A DNA stretch of 64,000 bases from Psychrobacter sp. Ps6 (lineage in GTDB: Bacteria > Pseudomonadota > Gammaproteobacteria > Pseudomonadales > Moraxellaceae): contig NZ_JADQAI010000004.1 of assembly GCF_022129235.1 (NCBI RefSeq), positions 186,001-250,000 of the forward strand. Direction: 5' to 3'. Below the pieces are notes generated by a model. That model was not told the origin of the DNA and ran no database searches. It saw nothing but the letters and a program-made list of their open reading frames with translations. The translations under genes and the position numbers were made by a program. The number at the start of each line of letters is the position of its first letter. Within the stretch, counting starts at the first letter, position 1. Shown here one piece after another: positions 19,044 to 28,056 of the stretch.

Positions 19044-20384
19044 ATGATTACATTCAATCCTCGCCAAGCCTGCTTGTGGATTCACCGTTATACTGGGCTT
19101 GCTATGGCAGCCTTTTTGATCCTCGCCAGTCTCACGGGTGCGCTGCTCGCTTTTCATCATGAGCTTGATGATGTGTTCAATCATAAGCTGGCTTATATCG
19201 AGACGCAAAGCACACCGCCACGCTCTATCGCAGCGCTACATGACACAGTAATAACGACATATCCAGAGTATGCATTTTCTAGTATGCCGACCGCTATTGA
19301 TGACGGTAAATCGGCTGTATTTGCTGTAGACAGATGGCGCGGCAATGCCAGTTCAGACGCGCCTGAGCCAACTTTTCATGAGGTGTATGTTGACCCTCAT
19401 ACTGGCGACATCATTGGAACACGGAATAAAGATACTTGGGCATGGCACAACACCATGTGGAAGGTGTTTTGGTTGCACCGTGACTTATTGCTTGGTGATA
19501 TTGGTAAATGGGTCTTGGGCATTGTCTCATTGGTATGGACGATTAATTGTTTTATTGGCTTTTATTTGACCTTTCCTCGAGCAGTCAAATCGAGTCAGTC
19601 AAAACAAGTCTCTAGCAAAAAACGCGCCTCACTGTTTAAGCGCTGGCTACCTGCATGGAAAATTCGCCGCAAAACCAATACCTTTAAGCTGAACTATGAT
19701 TTGCATCATGCTTTTGGTCTGTGGCTATGGGTTATGCTATTTGTCATCGCTTGGTCGAGCGTTGGGTTTAATCTAAAACCCGTTTATCAGCCTGTCATGC
19801 AGGCAGTGGTCGGTCTGACGCCAAGAGAAAGAGGGCGACCGCCAACCAAGCCTGAACCGAATAAAACAGTAGAAAATCAAGGTAGAGCAGATAAGCTTAT
19901 AAACTCAAATACGACTGTTAACGATAGCCGCAATACAGCGGACGCCACCGCTCAAATAGTCAATAAGAGCAATAGTATTGCCTACCTAAGTGCCCAAGCC
20001 GATATTGCGGCGCGGCAGAATGGCGTGTCTGTACAGCAGTTATTGGGTATCCGCTGGGTTGCAGAGGACAAGCAGTGGCAGATGCGCTTTAAGACCGATA
20101 GAGATGTTGGTACACACGGCGGCGCGTCATCTATTACGGTTGATGCTGCCACAGGAGAGGTTGCGCGCGTTAATTTTGGTTATCAAAGCGGTTTTGGCAA
20201 TAAAGTAGACCACTGGCTGTCAACGCTGCATATGGGACATATCGGTCAAGGTTGGAGCCATCGACTGTATCAAGCATTTTTGGCAATGATTGGACTGGCA
20301 GTTGCGGTGCTATCAGGGACAGGTGTGTATCTATGGTGGAAAGGCCGACAGCAGCGTTTAAAGGCGTTGCAAAAGGGCCGATGA
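19044..20384 (+). CDS. PepSY domain membrane protein (iron uptake associated)
   Basis: The 446-residue inner-membrane protein opens with RQACLWIHRYTGLAMAAFLI and has about four transmembrane segments with histidines near their ends (LAFHHELDDV, DLHHAFGLWLWV, STLHMGHIGQGW). These are the marks of the PepSY-associated TM family. PepSY motifs flank the segments (YVDPHTGDIIGTRN, TVDAATGEVARVNF). A hydrophilic, Asn/Thr-rich loop lies around residues 275-320. Relatives are iron-regulated and often sit beside TonB receptors; some reduce or release ferric siderophores at the inner membrane. It lies 163 nt after the receptor gene but a terminator separates them. Confidence 0.88.
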   Translation: MITFNPRQACLWIHRYTGLAMAAFLILASLTGALLAFHHELDDVFNHKLAYIETQSTPPRSIAALHDTVITTYPEYAFSSMPTAIDDGKSAVFAVDRWRGNASSDAPEPTFHEVYVDPHTGDIIGTRNKDTWAWHNTMWKVFWLHRDLLLGDIGKWVLGIVSLVWTINCFIGFYLTFPRAVKSSQSKQVSSKKRASLFKRWLPAWKIRRKTNTFKLNYDLHHAFGLWLWVMLFVIAWSSVGFNLKPVYQPVMQAVVGLTPRERGRPPTKPEPNKTVENQGRADKLINSNTTVNDSRNTADATAQIVNKSNSIAYLSAQADIAARQNGVSVQQLLGIRWVAEDKQWQMRFKTDRDVGTHGGASSITVDAATGEVARVNFGYQSGFGNKVDHWLSTLHMGHIGQGWSHRLYQAFLAMIGLAVAVLSGTGVYLWWKGRQQRLKALQKGR

Positions 20385-20398
20385 TATATTTATATTCT

Positions 20399-20450
20399 TA
20401 GGGTGGGTTTTCATTTAGATCATTATTTACTAAATGAAAGCCATACCCTA
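20399..20450. repeat. Long inverted repeat between convergent genes
   Basis: TAGGGTGGGTTTTCATTTAG and the complementary CTAAATGAAAGCCATACCCTA form a stem of about 20 bp with two interruptions around an 11-nt loop. There is no T-run after it. It may still separate the convergent transcripts of 19044-20384 and 20455-20778. Confidence 0.55.
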
Positions 20451-20454
20451 GTTA

Positions 20455-20778
20455 TCACTTCAAGAACAAAAATATGTCGTATGCTATAGCGATAGTAAAA
20501 ATGAAGCAAGCAAACTTTTCACCTAGCATGACCCACCTATGCCAACCATTATTTTCATCATAGTTTTTTGTGTAATTTACTGAAGCAATATCTTGAGTAA
20601 AATCCATAGGAATAACCACTAATCTTAGAACATATAAAGTCATTCCTAACCAAAAAAAGGTATCTGACACCTCTTTATTTAAAGCGTAATAAATGAACAG
20701 GCAAAAGCTAATCACTAAAATTAATAGAGACAGGTTTTTGTAGTTTATCCATCGATTATTTAATAGCGCCTTATGCAT
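20455..20778 (-). CDS. Hypothetical small membrane protein
   Basis: I do not recognise this protein of about 107 residues. It has three hydrophobic segments (LSLLILVISFCLFIYYAL, FFWLGMTLYVLRLVVIP, FACFIFTIAIAYDIFLFL), so it is probably in the inner membrane. A TTG lies one codon upstream; ATG at 20778 is preferred. It begins 35 nt after the siderophore ATPase gene in the same direction and may be a co-transcribed accessory gene. The sequence is A/T-richer than the transporter genes. Confidence 0.55.
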   Translation of the reverse strand: MHKALLNNRWINYKNLSLLILVISFCLFIYYALNKEVSDTFFWLGMTLYVLRLVVIPMDFTQDIASVNYTKNYDENNGWHRWVMLGEKFACFIFTIAIAYDIFLFLK

Positions 20779-20813
20779 CAATAATTTCTTCTGTGGTTTG
20801 CGAAATGCTGTAC

Positions 20814-21584
20814 TTAAACCGTATCCACAATCACAGGACGACCCTGATGATTGAGCACAGTTACATCGACATTGTATAAATCTTTCATTGTCTCTTGAGT
20901 AATAACATCAGCAGGACGACCAACAGCCGTCACTTCTCCTGCTTTCATTGTAACGACCGTATCGGCAAACTGCGCTGCTTGGTTGATATCATGCAGGACA
21001 ATTACCACGGTTTTTTGCTGATTGTGGCTAAGTTGACGTAGTTCACGCATCAGCCGACCCGCATGATACATATCTAAATTGTTGAGTGGCTCGTCCAGTA
21101 GCAAATACGGCGTATCTTGACAGACGATCATCGCAATCAGCACCCGCTGGCGTTGACCCCCTGAAAGGGTTGATAAAAACCGATCCGCAAGTGGCTCCAG
21201 CTCAAATCTTTCAAGGATTGATTGGACTTTTTGCTGATCGTCTACGGTTGGTTGTCCTTGATGGTACGGATAACGACCAAACATCAGCAGCTCATGCACG
21301 CGCAGGCGTCCTTGCACATGATTGTCTTGTCCGAGCATCGCGACCGTCTTGGCAAGTGTCCGCGCCTGACAGCTGATAATGTCACGTTCCTCATTATCTA
21401 CAGCAAAGCTTACTTGTCCAGACTGTAGTGGTTGCAAACGGGCCATGACAGAAAACAACGTCGATTTTCCAGCGCCGTTAGGCCCAATCAAAGCAATGAC
21501 TTGCGCCGTTGGTAGGGACAACGTAATATCATGCAATATTTGTTGTTTGCCAATATGGTGAGAGATATTATTCAGTTTAATCAT
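20814..21584 (-). CDS. Iron-siderophore ABC transporter ATP-binding protein
   Basis: A 256-residue ATPase of the FepC/FhuC class. Walker A is GPNGAGKSTLFS, the signature is LSGGQRQRVLIAM, Walker B is YLLLDEPLNNLDM and the switch is VVIVLHDINQAAQFAD. The QTPYLLLDEP and AVGRPADVITQETMKDLYNV strings are typical of YclP/FatE-type iron-chelate ATPases. It is the fourth gene of the operon (binding protein, two permeases, ATPase), 58 nt after the second permease. Confidence 0.93.
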   Translation of the reverse strand: MIKLNNISHHIGKQQILHDITLSLPTAQVIALIGPNGAGKSTLFSVMARLQPLQSGQVSFAVDNEERDIISCQARTLAKTVAMLGQDNHVQGRLRVHELLMFGRYPYHQGQPTVDDQQKVQSILERFELEPLADRFLSTLSGGQRQRVLIAMIVCQDTPYLLLDEPLNNLDMYHAGRLMRELRQLSHNQQKTVVIVLHDINQAAQFADTVVTMKAGEVTAVGRPADVITQETMKDLYNVDVTVLNHQGRPVIVDTV

Positions 21585-21642
21585 AATCGTCTTATTTTAA
21601 AAAATCTTAGGGCTTTCTTTATTAACAGTCTCATCTAAGTGG

Positions 21643-22728
21643 TCATACTGAACGGCGCTGAGACATAAATATTAAGGCCAAGAACACGAGACCACCTGCG
21701 AGCTCTATCACGACGGACAATACGCCTGCCATGTCTAGCACTTGCTCAAAGAGTGTCTGACCCAGTACTAAGCAAATCATAGCGACCAAACTGACCAATA
21801 TCAGCCGCTCGGTGTGATACATATGTCGAGCAATACGATTGGTCAATGCGCAAACCAATAGACCAAAGAAAGTTACAGGACCGACCAGTGCAGTGGCTGT
21901 GGCAACCAATACAGCGATGACAGTTAATAGACCAAATGCCAGACGTTGATAATTGATGCCAAGGTTAATGGCTTGGGCTTGACCTAGCATCAGTACATCA
22001 CACTGATAACGCCAGCGCCATACAAACACCGCAGTGATGACACAGATCAATAAGCTGATGCCTAGTAGCTGAGGATTGACGGTATTGAACTGCGCGTAGC
22101 TAGCAGACTGTACGACCACAAAATCATCAGGGTTAATCAGCCGTGCAATGAGCGCTGATAAACTACGAAACAACACGCCAAAGATAACGCCCACCAATAT
22201 TAGCCGCGTCAGATCCTGACTGCTTTTAGAAAATAATAGCTTAAATAATAATAAAGATGCGCCAAACATCAGGACAATCTCTAGCGTGAATTTGGCAATA
22301 GGATCGAGACTGGTAAAACTAATCGCCCCTAAAAAGAAAACCAGTAAGCTTTGCAACAGAACATAGAGTGAATCAAACCCGAGTAGGGAGGGCGTTAGAA
22401 TTGGATTGTGAGTCAACGTCTGAAATAATAACGTCGATACACCAATCGCATAGCCAACCACCATTAGTGCCAATAGTTTCTTGCCTCGTAGCGGTAGCGC
22501 AAAGTCCCAATAGCCATTGACATTGAGTGTCATAAACAAGGTCATCGAGATCAGTAGAATAATAGCTGCTATGGACTGTGGATGCGCAGCTATCCATGCC
22601 CAAAGTTTTGCCAACTGACTTTGGGCAGCAGCTGAATACTGACCGTCTGCTGAAGATGAGTTATCTATCGCTGTGCTAGGGTCTATAGCATCAGTCTTGG
22701 TGGAAGTAAGCTTAGTTGATGAGAACAT
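21643..22728 (-). CDS. Iron-siderophore ABC transporter permease (second)
   Basis: A FecCD/BtuC-family permease of 361 residues with about nine hydrophobic segments. An unusually long hydrophilic Ser/Thr/Asp-rich N-terminus of about 40 residues precedes the first segment (SIAAIILLISMTLFMTLNVN). Family motifs include LLALMVVGYAIGVSTLLFQT, NPILTPSLLGFDSLYVLLQS and LVGPVTFFGLLVCALTNRIA. It pairs with the upstream permease to make a heterodimeric channel. Resemblance is to YclO/FatC-type subunits. Confidence 0.92.
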   Translation of the reverse strand: MFSSTKLTSTKTDAIDPSTAIDNSSSADGQYSAAAQSQLAKLWAWIAAHPQSIAAIILLISMTLFMTLNVNGYWDFALPLRGKKLLALMVVGYAIGVSTLLFQTLTHNPILTPSLLGFDSLYVLLQSLLVFFLGAISFTSLDPIAKFTLEIVLMFGASLLLFKLLFSKSSQDLTRLILVGVIFGVLFRSLSALIARLINPDDFVVVQSASYAQFNTVNPQLLGISLLICVITAVFVWRWRYQCDVLMLGQAQAINLGINYQRLAFGLLTVIAVLVATATALVGPVTFFGLLVCALTNRIARHMYHTERLILVSLVAMICLVLGQTLFEQVLDMAGVLSVVIELAGGLVFLALIFMSQRRSV

Positions 22729-22824
22729 ACAAAAATCCTATGGTGCCAAGCTTATCTACTCAAGCAAAAAATGAACGACGGTAAGTGAGTGCTACAGATT
22801 AATACACAGTTAGTGAACATAGTG

Positions 22825-23919
22825 CTACTGCTCAGTTGGCGCGCGCAATAATAGCCACAAAAACAGCACCGTACCGACCACGCCAAAGACGGTGGCAACA
22901 GGCACTTCGAATGGATAGCGAATCGAGCGACCGATAATATCGCACAGCAATACTGCCGAAGCGCCAAGTAGCGCGACTGCGGGCAAGCTACGACGCAACT
23001 TATCTCCCATCAGTCGGCTCACAATGTTTGGTACGACGAGGCCAATAAAAGGAATCATACCGACCGTCACGACCACAACGGCACTCATCATGGCGACCAT
23101 ACCCACGCCAATCCACGTGACTTGGCGCTTACTAATACCCAAGTTCAGTGCGATGTTGTCACCCAAACCAACGATGGTTAGCTTATCGGCGATGATATAG
23201 GCGAGCACACATAGACCACCCGTGAGCCACAGTAGCTCATAACGACCTGCCAACACGCCTGAGAAATCCCCAAACTGCCACACGCTCAGCATCTGTAGCG
23301 ATTCGGTTTGATAGGCGATAAAGGTAGTGACTGCTTCGATAATGCCGCCGAAGACAATACCAATCAGCGGAATCATCAAAAAATCAGTCGGCGGAATACG
23401 GTGAATGAGCAGCATAAAGAGCATCATACCCAGCATGGCTGCAATGGTCGCTACGCTCATCTTCACAATGAGCGCACTGGCAGGGAACAGTAGGCTGACC
23501 ACTAGCAAACCGAGCGCGGCGCTCTGGGTCGCGCCGACCATGGACGGCTCTACAAAGCGGTTTTTTAGCACTACTTGGATAATCATTCCCGCCACTGCCA
23601 TCGCAATGCCCGTCAAAATAATCGCAACGGTACGCGGGATACGGCTGACCAGTAGTAGCGAGCTATCAGAGTTTGCACTATGACTAAGGATACTTTGTAA
23701 AATACCCGACCACGAAAAGTCAGCCACACCAATAGATAAGCTCAATAACACCAAAAGCCCCATAAGAATGAGGCTTGCGGTGTTGATTAACCACGGTGGT
23801 ATGGCGGCACGTCGATATTTCGAGCCTAAAGTATGGCTAGCGCTTCCTTGCCAATTTGATACTGGCAAAGAAGCGTTAGGTTTGAGCCTAGCACGAGCAC
23901 GGTTTGAAAATAACGACAT
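22825..23919 (-). CDS. Iron-siderophore ABC transporter permease (first)
   Basis: A FecCD/BtuC-family permease of about 364 residues. Motifs include SRIPRTVAIILTGIAMAVAG, NRFVEPSMVGATQSAALGLL, VVTVGMIPFIGLVVPNIVSR and RYPFEVPVATVFGVVGTVLF, as in YclN/FatD-type subunits. An in-frame ATG at 23970 would add a 17-residue hydrophobic leader; neither start has a strong ribosome site, and 23919 gives the normal cytoplasmic basic N-terminus. It follows the binding-protein gene by about 115 nt and precedes the second permease by 96 nt. Confidence 0.9.
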   Translation of the reverse strand: MSLFSNRARARLKPNASLPVSNWQGSASHTLGSKYRRAAIPPWLINTASLILMGLLVLLSLSIGVADFSWSGILQSILSHSANSDSSLLLVSRIPRTVAIILTGIAMAVAGMIIQVVLKNRFVEPSMVGATQSAALGLLVVSLLFPASALIVKMSVATIAAMLGMMLFMLLIHRIPPTDFLMIPLIGIVFGGIIEAVTTFIAYQTESLQMLSVWQFGDFSGVLAGRYELLWLTGGLCVLAYIIADKLTIVGLGDNIALNLGISKRQVTWIGVGMVAMMSAVVVVTVGMIPFIGLVVPNIVSRLMGDKLRRSLPAVALLGASAVLLCDIIGRSIRYPFEVPVATVFGVVGTVLFLWLLLRAPTEQ

Positions 23920-24034
23920 AATTTCTATTGGCTTAAAAATGAGCAGTGATAACAGTAGTAATAATTGCATGCGTTGTGTGCAATTACTTGCGCAACGACC
24001 TAGTAGTAGGGCAATTATTCAACAATAAGCACAG

Positions 24035-25087
24035 TTACTTAGCGTTAGCAAAGGCATCTTTAATCGTTGTGAGATCCTGCATCCATTGGTAATAGCCACC
24101 AAACGCTAGGTAAGAATCTGGGCTCAGATACACCACTTGCTGCTTGCTCCAAGCATTAGTCTGCGCGACCAGCGGATTGTCCAATACGGCTTTGGCACCG
24201 ATACCATCTTCACCAATTGCGGCACTGCGATCGATAACAAACAACCAGTCTGGATTGGCTTGTTGGATATATTCAAAAGAGACCGGCTGTCCATGAGGGG
24301 CATCGGCAATTTGCTTATCTGCCATTGGTACACCTAATGCAGTATGGATAAACCCGTAACGAGATTTGTCGCCATATGCTGACATTTTGTTGCCATTGAC
24401 CATGACGACTAGGCCAGTGCCTTTATCTTTGGTGACATCCTTTGTCTCGTCGATAAGCGTATCTATGTTTTGTTGTAGTGTAGCTGCCTGATCGCTTTTG
24501 CCAAACAACGCACCCAAATCATGCAGACGCTGCTTACTCGACTCATAGATATTAGCCGTATCAATAGACATATCCAACGTCGGCGCGATACTTGACAGTT
24601 CATTATACTTTTCTGCCATGCGTGAGCCCACCAAGATTGCTTGTGGTTGCATCGCATTCAACGCTTCAAGATCTGGCTCAAACACGGTGCCGACCGCTTT
24701 TGGTTCAGGCTGCGTTTCTGAATGTAAATTGTCTAACCGCAAGTTACTTGGCATGCCGTCAACTGCCACGTCTAGTGCCGCCAAATCTTGCATCAAGGTC
24801 ATGTCGTACACGACGAGTGGTGATGGGTTGATGGGCATTTCGACATCGCCTTTTACGGTATTTACCGTAATTTTTTCGGCAGAGACAGCATCATTACTGG
24901 CGACATTTGATGATTCATCAGCCGTCTGGTTGGCAGTATTTGCATCAGCTGGCTCAGAATCATTGGCTTCGTTTGAGCTACAACCTGTCACACTGATAGC
25001 AGCGACCAAAGCTGTCATCATAGTAGCCAATAATGGACGCTTAAAAAAAGGACTGATAGAGCGATTTGATAATGAAGTAGTAGACAT
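24035..25087 (-). CDS. Iron-siderophore ABC transporter binding lipoprotein
   Basis: A class-III binding protein of about 350 residues. A lipobox (SVTGC) places the lipid anchor at Cys36, followed by an Asp/Glu/Asn/Ala-rich linker. The fold then shows PSPLVVYDMTLMQDLAALDV, EPDLEALNAMQPQAILVGSR, GFIHTALGVPMADK and a late NPLVAQTNAWSKQQVVYLSP, as in YclQ/FatB/CeuE proteins that bind catecholate-type siderophores. An upstream ATG at 25177 would place about 30 extra residues before the signal peptide and is rejected. It is the first gene of the importer operon and has a perfect Fur-type palindrome upstream. Confidence 0.92.
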   Translation of the reverse strand: MSTTSLSNRSISPFFKRPLLATMMTALVAAISVTGCSSNEANDSEPADANTANQTADESSNVASNDAVSAEKITVNTVKGDVEMPINPSPLVVYDMTLMQDLAALDVAVDGMPSNLRLDNLHSETQPEPKAVGTVFEPDLEALNAMQPQAILVGSRMAEKYNELSSIAPTLDMSIDTANIYESSKQRLHDLGALFGKSDQAATLQQNIDTLIDETKDVTKDKGTGLVVMVNGNKMSAYGDKSRYGFIHTALGVPMADKQIADAPHGQPVSFEYIQQANPDWLFVIDRSAAIGEDGIGAKAVLDNPLVAQTNAWSKQQVVYLSPDSYLAFGGYYQWMQDLTTIKDAFANAK

Positions 25088-25343
25088 AATAGACTCGGTA
25101 TATCGTATATTTAGGCAATTTTTTAATAATCTAATTGCACATGTAGGACAATAAAAAATAGGAGAATGACTAAGCATATTTTCGAATAAATTCGAGATAG
25201 GCTGATAGAAATCTCATCGGTTCTGACCGCTGACCTTTTTCTTGTAAGCTAGGTGTTTTTATAATTTGAATATTCTTATATAAATCATTTTTTAAAATAG
25301 GACTGCTACACAGAGCAGTCGCTATGATAAAGTAGTTGAGACT

Positions 25344-25366
25344 CATTATCAATACAAATGATAATG
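25344..25366 (-). promoter_or_regulatory. Fur-type palindrome upstream of the siderophore importer
   Basis: CATTATCA and TGATAATG form a perfect 8-bp inverted repeat separated by 7 nt, matching the outer parts of the Fur consensus. It is about 255 nt before the binding-protein start. Confidence 0.65.
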
Positions 25367-25572
25367 GTTTTTATTAGCAATGGATAGCTATCTATAAATA
25401 ATTGTCTACAGGATGAGTCGGTATTTGTATCACTAAATAGTTAGTGTTTTTTCCTAAAGACAGGCAGTAGGTGATTCACACGTATTAAAATAGAGGTGTT
25501 GGTTAATCAAATAAGCTCAGCAAAAGAAGTCTAAAAAAGTTGGCAGATAAAGAAATATTGTAAATTATTATT

Positions 25573-25591
25573 GATAATAATTATCGTTTGC
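25573..25591 (+). promoter_or_regulatory. Fur-box-like site upstream of tonB
   Basis: GATAATAATTATCGTTTGC matches the Fur consensus at 14 of 19 positions by my count, including an intact first GATAAT. It lies 48 nt before the tonB start codon. Confidence 0.65.
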
Positions 25592-25638
25592 ATTATTATC
25601 TACGCCATTCCATCCCGGACAATAAATATTAGGCTGTT

Positions 25639-26607
25639 ATGAGTTCAACGGATTTAGAGGCCCCACCAATCAGATCGATACTACTCTCTATTTTAGTAGT
25701 GGTAGGACTACATGTGCTAACAGCAGTCGCATTGGTGAGCATAAAAGCGCCCAAATTACAGCCTGAGCCAAAACAAGACATACCGCCGGTCGAAATAGAG
25801 TTCGTTACGCTACCGACTAAAAGCGCAGCGCCTATAGCAGAAACAAAAGAACCTGTGCAGCAGGTCAAAAAGGTCACCGTCAAAAAAGAAGTGCAACCTA
25901 AGCCTGTACAAAAGCCAAAAGCAGAGCTACCGCCTAAGAAGCGTGTCGAGACACCTATAGAACCAGCGAAGCCTGTGGTGAAAAAAGTATCTGAAACATC
26001 GCCAATCATCGCAACCGAAAAAACATCTACTGAGAGTAGTCAAAAGCCTGTACCAAAAGAAGCAGCACCCAAAAAGATCAGTCCAGAACCGATAGTCGAT
26101 ACATCGGCTGCTGATGAACAGCGCAAAGAGGCTGCTGCCCAAGCCAAAAAAGCCGCTCAAGAAGCACAAGACAGAGCAGCGCAAGAAGCTAAAAGAGTCG
26201 CGGATGCTAAGGCTGCGGCACAAGCCAAAGCTGCTAGAGAAGCAGAAGCCGCCGCCCAAGCAAAAGCCGCTAGAGAAGCAGCTGAGGCTGCTGCTCGAGC
26301 ACAGAGTAATGAGCCTGTGAGCTTTACTGCGAGCGCTGCCAATTGGGCCTCTGCGCCAAACTTTAGCTTTCCTGATCGTGCGGCACGTAGAGCGCGTTCA
26401 GGTGATACGCTCAACGTGGTATTGGTACTGCGCGTCAATAAACAAGGTGGTATCGATAGCGTGCGAGTGGCGCAGTCTTCAGGCAATACTTTGCTGGATA
26501 AAGAAGCCCAGCGTCAAGTACGCTCTGGCAAGTTCAAACCCTTTACCAAGAATGGTGCACCAGTGGTGGGCAATGTGACCTTACCGATCAGCTACGCGGT
26601 TCCTTGA
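25639..26607 (+). CDS. tonB: Energy transducer TonB
   Basis: TonB carries energy from the ExbBD motor to outer-membrane receptors. The 322-residue protein has one N-terminal membrane segment (residues about 13-35). A Pro/Lys/Glu-rich span of about 110 residues follows. Residues 159-222 are an almost pure Ala/Lys/Gln/Glu/Arg helix, and the globular TonB domain begins near 235 (VNVVLVLRVNKQGGIDSVRV, ending in PISYAVP). It is longer than the E. coli protein (239) because of the helical spacer. It heads tonB-exbB-exbD and has a Fur-like box 48 nt upstream. Confidence 0.93.
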   Translation: MSSTDLEAPPIRSILLSILVVVGLHVLTAVALVSIKAPKLQPEPKQDIPPVEIEFVTLPTKSAAPIAETKEPVQQVKKVTVKKEVQPKPVQKPKAELPPKKRVETPIEPAKPVVKKVSETSPIIATEKTSTESSQKPVPKEAAPKKISPEPIVDTSAADEQRKEAAAQAKKAAQEAQDRAAQEAKRVADAKAAAQAKAAREAEAAAQAKAAREAAEAAARAQSNEPVSFTASAANWASAPNFSFPDRAARRARSGDTLNVVLVLRVNKQGGIDSVRVAQSSGNTLLDKEAQRQVRSGKFKPFTKNGAPVVGNVTLPISYAVP

Positions 26608-26715
26608 GCATTTATATTTTATAACAACGTATTTATTGATAATCTTTCATAATAAGACAAGGCATGATACTCACTTTAGTAGCATGTGATGGCATAAAAC
26701 ATTAAGGAGTCTGAC

Positions 26716-27402
26716 ATGGACTTTATGCAATACTGGCAGATCAGCGACATGGTGACAAAGACGTTGTTCTTTTTGTTACTTGCGTTATCTATTCTCTCTT
26801 GGGTGACAGGTATCGTCCGCGTATTGCAAAGTCGCAAACTGGCGACTAGTGTGGCAGATGACTTGAGTCAACAACTACAAGCAAAGCAGGCCGATTTGGT
26901 TGGCTCTGATGCCGCCGCTCGTCGTTTGGTGACCGAGCAAACATTGCTTAAGCACATAGGGCGCTACCGTTTTGCGAGTGAACGCGGCTTACCTATTCTT
27001 GGAACGACGGCAGCGATCGCGCCATTTATCGGCTTATTTGGTACGGTGTGGGGTATTTTCCACGCGCTGCATAATATTGGTATGAGTGGACAGGCAGGAT
27101 TGGGACAAGTGGCAGGCCCCGTTGGTGAGGCACTAATTATGACCGGTCTTGGTATCGCCGTGGCTATTCCAGCTGTCGTGTTTTACAACCTGGCAGTACG
27201 TATCAATCGCCGTGTGATGTATCAAGCCAATGATAGAGCACATGATCTATTGTCTAGGTCTGCTGAGCCTGTGCCATCGTCTACCAGCCCGAATGCGGGC
27301 GCAACATCGGTGCAGGCGGTCAAAGGCAATCGCTCAAATGATATTAATGCAGCAGTAGACACGCAGCAAGCGCGCCACTACAGCAGCTCTGTGGCAAAAT
27401 AA
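26716..27402 (+). CDS. exbB: TonB-system motor protein ExbB
   Basis: ExbB is the pentameric proton-channel subunit that powers TonB. The 228-residue protein has three membrane segments: TLFFLLLALSILSWVTGIV, then a pair within LPILGTTAAIAPFIGLFGTV and GPVGEALIMTGLGIAVAIPA. The GLFGTVWGIFHAL string is the family signature. An AGGAG ribosome site lies 6 nt before the ATG. A Ser/Asn-rich tail of about 50 residues follows the last segment. It is 108 nt after tonB and 50 nt before exbD. Confidence 0.95.
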   Translation: MDFMQYWQISDMVTKTLFFLLLALSILSWVTGIVRVLQSRKLATSVADDLSQQLQAKQADLVGSDAAARRLVTEQTLLKHIGRYRFASERGLPILGTTAAIAPFIGLFGTVWGIFHALHNIGMSGQAGLGQVAGPVGEALIMTGLGIAVAIPAVVFYNLAVRINRRVMYQANDRAHDLLSRSAEPVPSSTSPNAGATSVQAVKGNRSNDINAAVDTQQARHYSSSVAK

Positions 27403-27452
27403 AAAAGCACCTCTTGGCGGCATGACAATAAACACAAGTATTGAGAATAATT

Positions 27453-27854
27453 ATGGCATTTCAACTGGGTGATGATGACGTTCAAGGTATGAATGAGATG
27501 AACCTCATTCCGCTTATCGATATCATGCTGGTATTGATGATTATCTTTTTATTGACAGCGACCGTGCTGAATCCGACGGTTCCTTTAGATTTGCCAAAGA
27601 CCAGTGCTGAGGTCAATCAAACACCGCCAGAAGCCATTCAAATTAGTATTGATAAAGACGCGGGCATATTTTGGGACAGCGATCCCATCAGCATGGAAGC
27701 GCTAGAGACGCGTCTGCAAGAGCAAGGCGCAACCGGCAAAGATCCTTCAGTGCAACTGCGCGCCGATAAAGAAGGTAAGTATGATACGGTCGCTCAGGTC
27801 TTGGCGGCTGCCAGTCAAGCAGGACTTACCAAGATTGCCTTTGTCAATGAATAA
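27453..27854 (+). CDS. exbD: TonB-system motor protein ExbD
   Basis: ExbD is the second subunit of the TonB motor. The protein is about 133 residues with one membrane segment preceded by the key Asp (NLIPLIDIMLVLMIIFLLTA), then a periplasmic domain that begins TVPLDLPKTS and ends AGLTKIAFVNE. An in-frame TTG lies 12 bases earlier; the ATG at 27453 gives the normal MAFQLGDDD start. It completes the operon and is followed by a terminator. Confidence 0.95.
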   Translation: MAFQLGDDDVQGMNEMNLIPLIDIMLVLMIIFLLTATVLNPTVPLDLPKTSAEVNQTPPEAIQISIDKDAGIFWDSDPISMEALETRLQEQGATGKDPSVQLRADKEGKYDTVAQVLAAASQAGLTKIAFVNE

Positions 27855-28003
27855 TGACAGCGATAAACGGTAGTAAGTAGTAATAAGCAGCGAAATGCAA
27901 CGTCCGTTACAGCAAAAAATTGGCGATATAAATCAACAAGCCAATGAATAGCACGAGCGCCATAACAATAATAAGAACGATTAAAATAATAAGCTTTTCT
28001 CCG

Positions 28004-28056
28004 ACCTCAGTGACGACTTAAACCTCAAATTAAGTCATCACTGAGGTTTTCTTTTT
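28004..28056. terminator. Bidirectional terminator between exbD and the DUF2799 gene
   Basis: An 18-bp stem (ACCTCAGTGACGACTTAA with TTAAGTCATCACTGAGGT, one mismatch) closes an 8-nt loop and is followed by a T-rich tract. It suits the convergent exbD and 28055-28588 genes. Confidence 0.8.

Larger units (their letters stand above)
25088..25638. other. Divergent iron-control region between siderophore importer and tonB
   Basis: A 550-nt, A/T-rich region without genes. It holds two Fur-like sites, one placed for each side (25344-25366 and 25573-25591). Confidence 0.6.

Noticed and set aside
25639..26607. Several long frames on other strands across tonB and lon
   Set aside because: They are shadows produced by the Ala/Lys/Pro-rich and biased codons of the real genes.
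27903..28018. Minus-strand frame encoding a hydrophobic stretch (ILIVLIIVMALVLFIGLLIY) that looks like a small membrane protein
   Set aside because: No ATG or GTG start in front of the hydrophobic part; it overlaps the terminator arm. Could be a decayed gene, but not supported.
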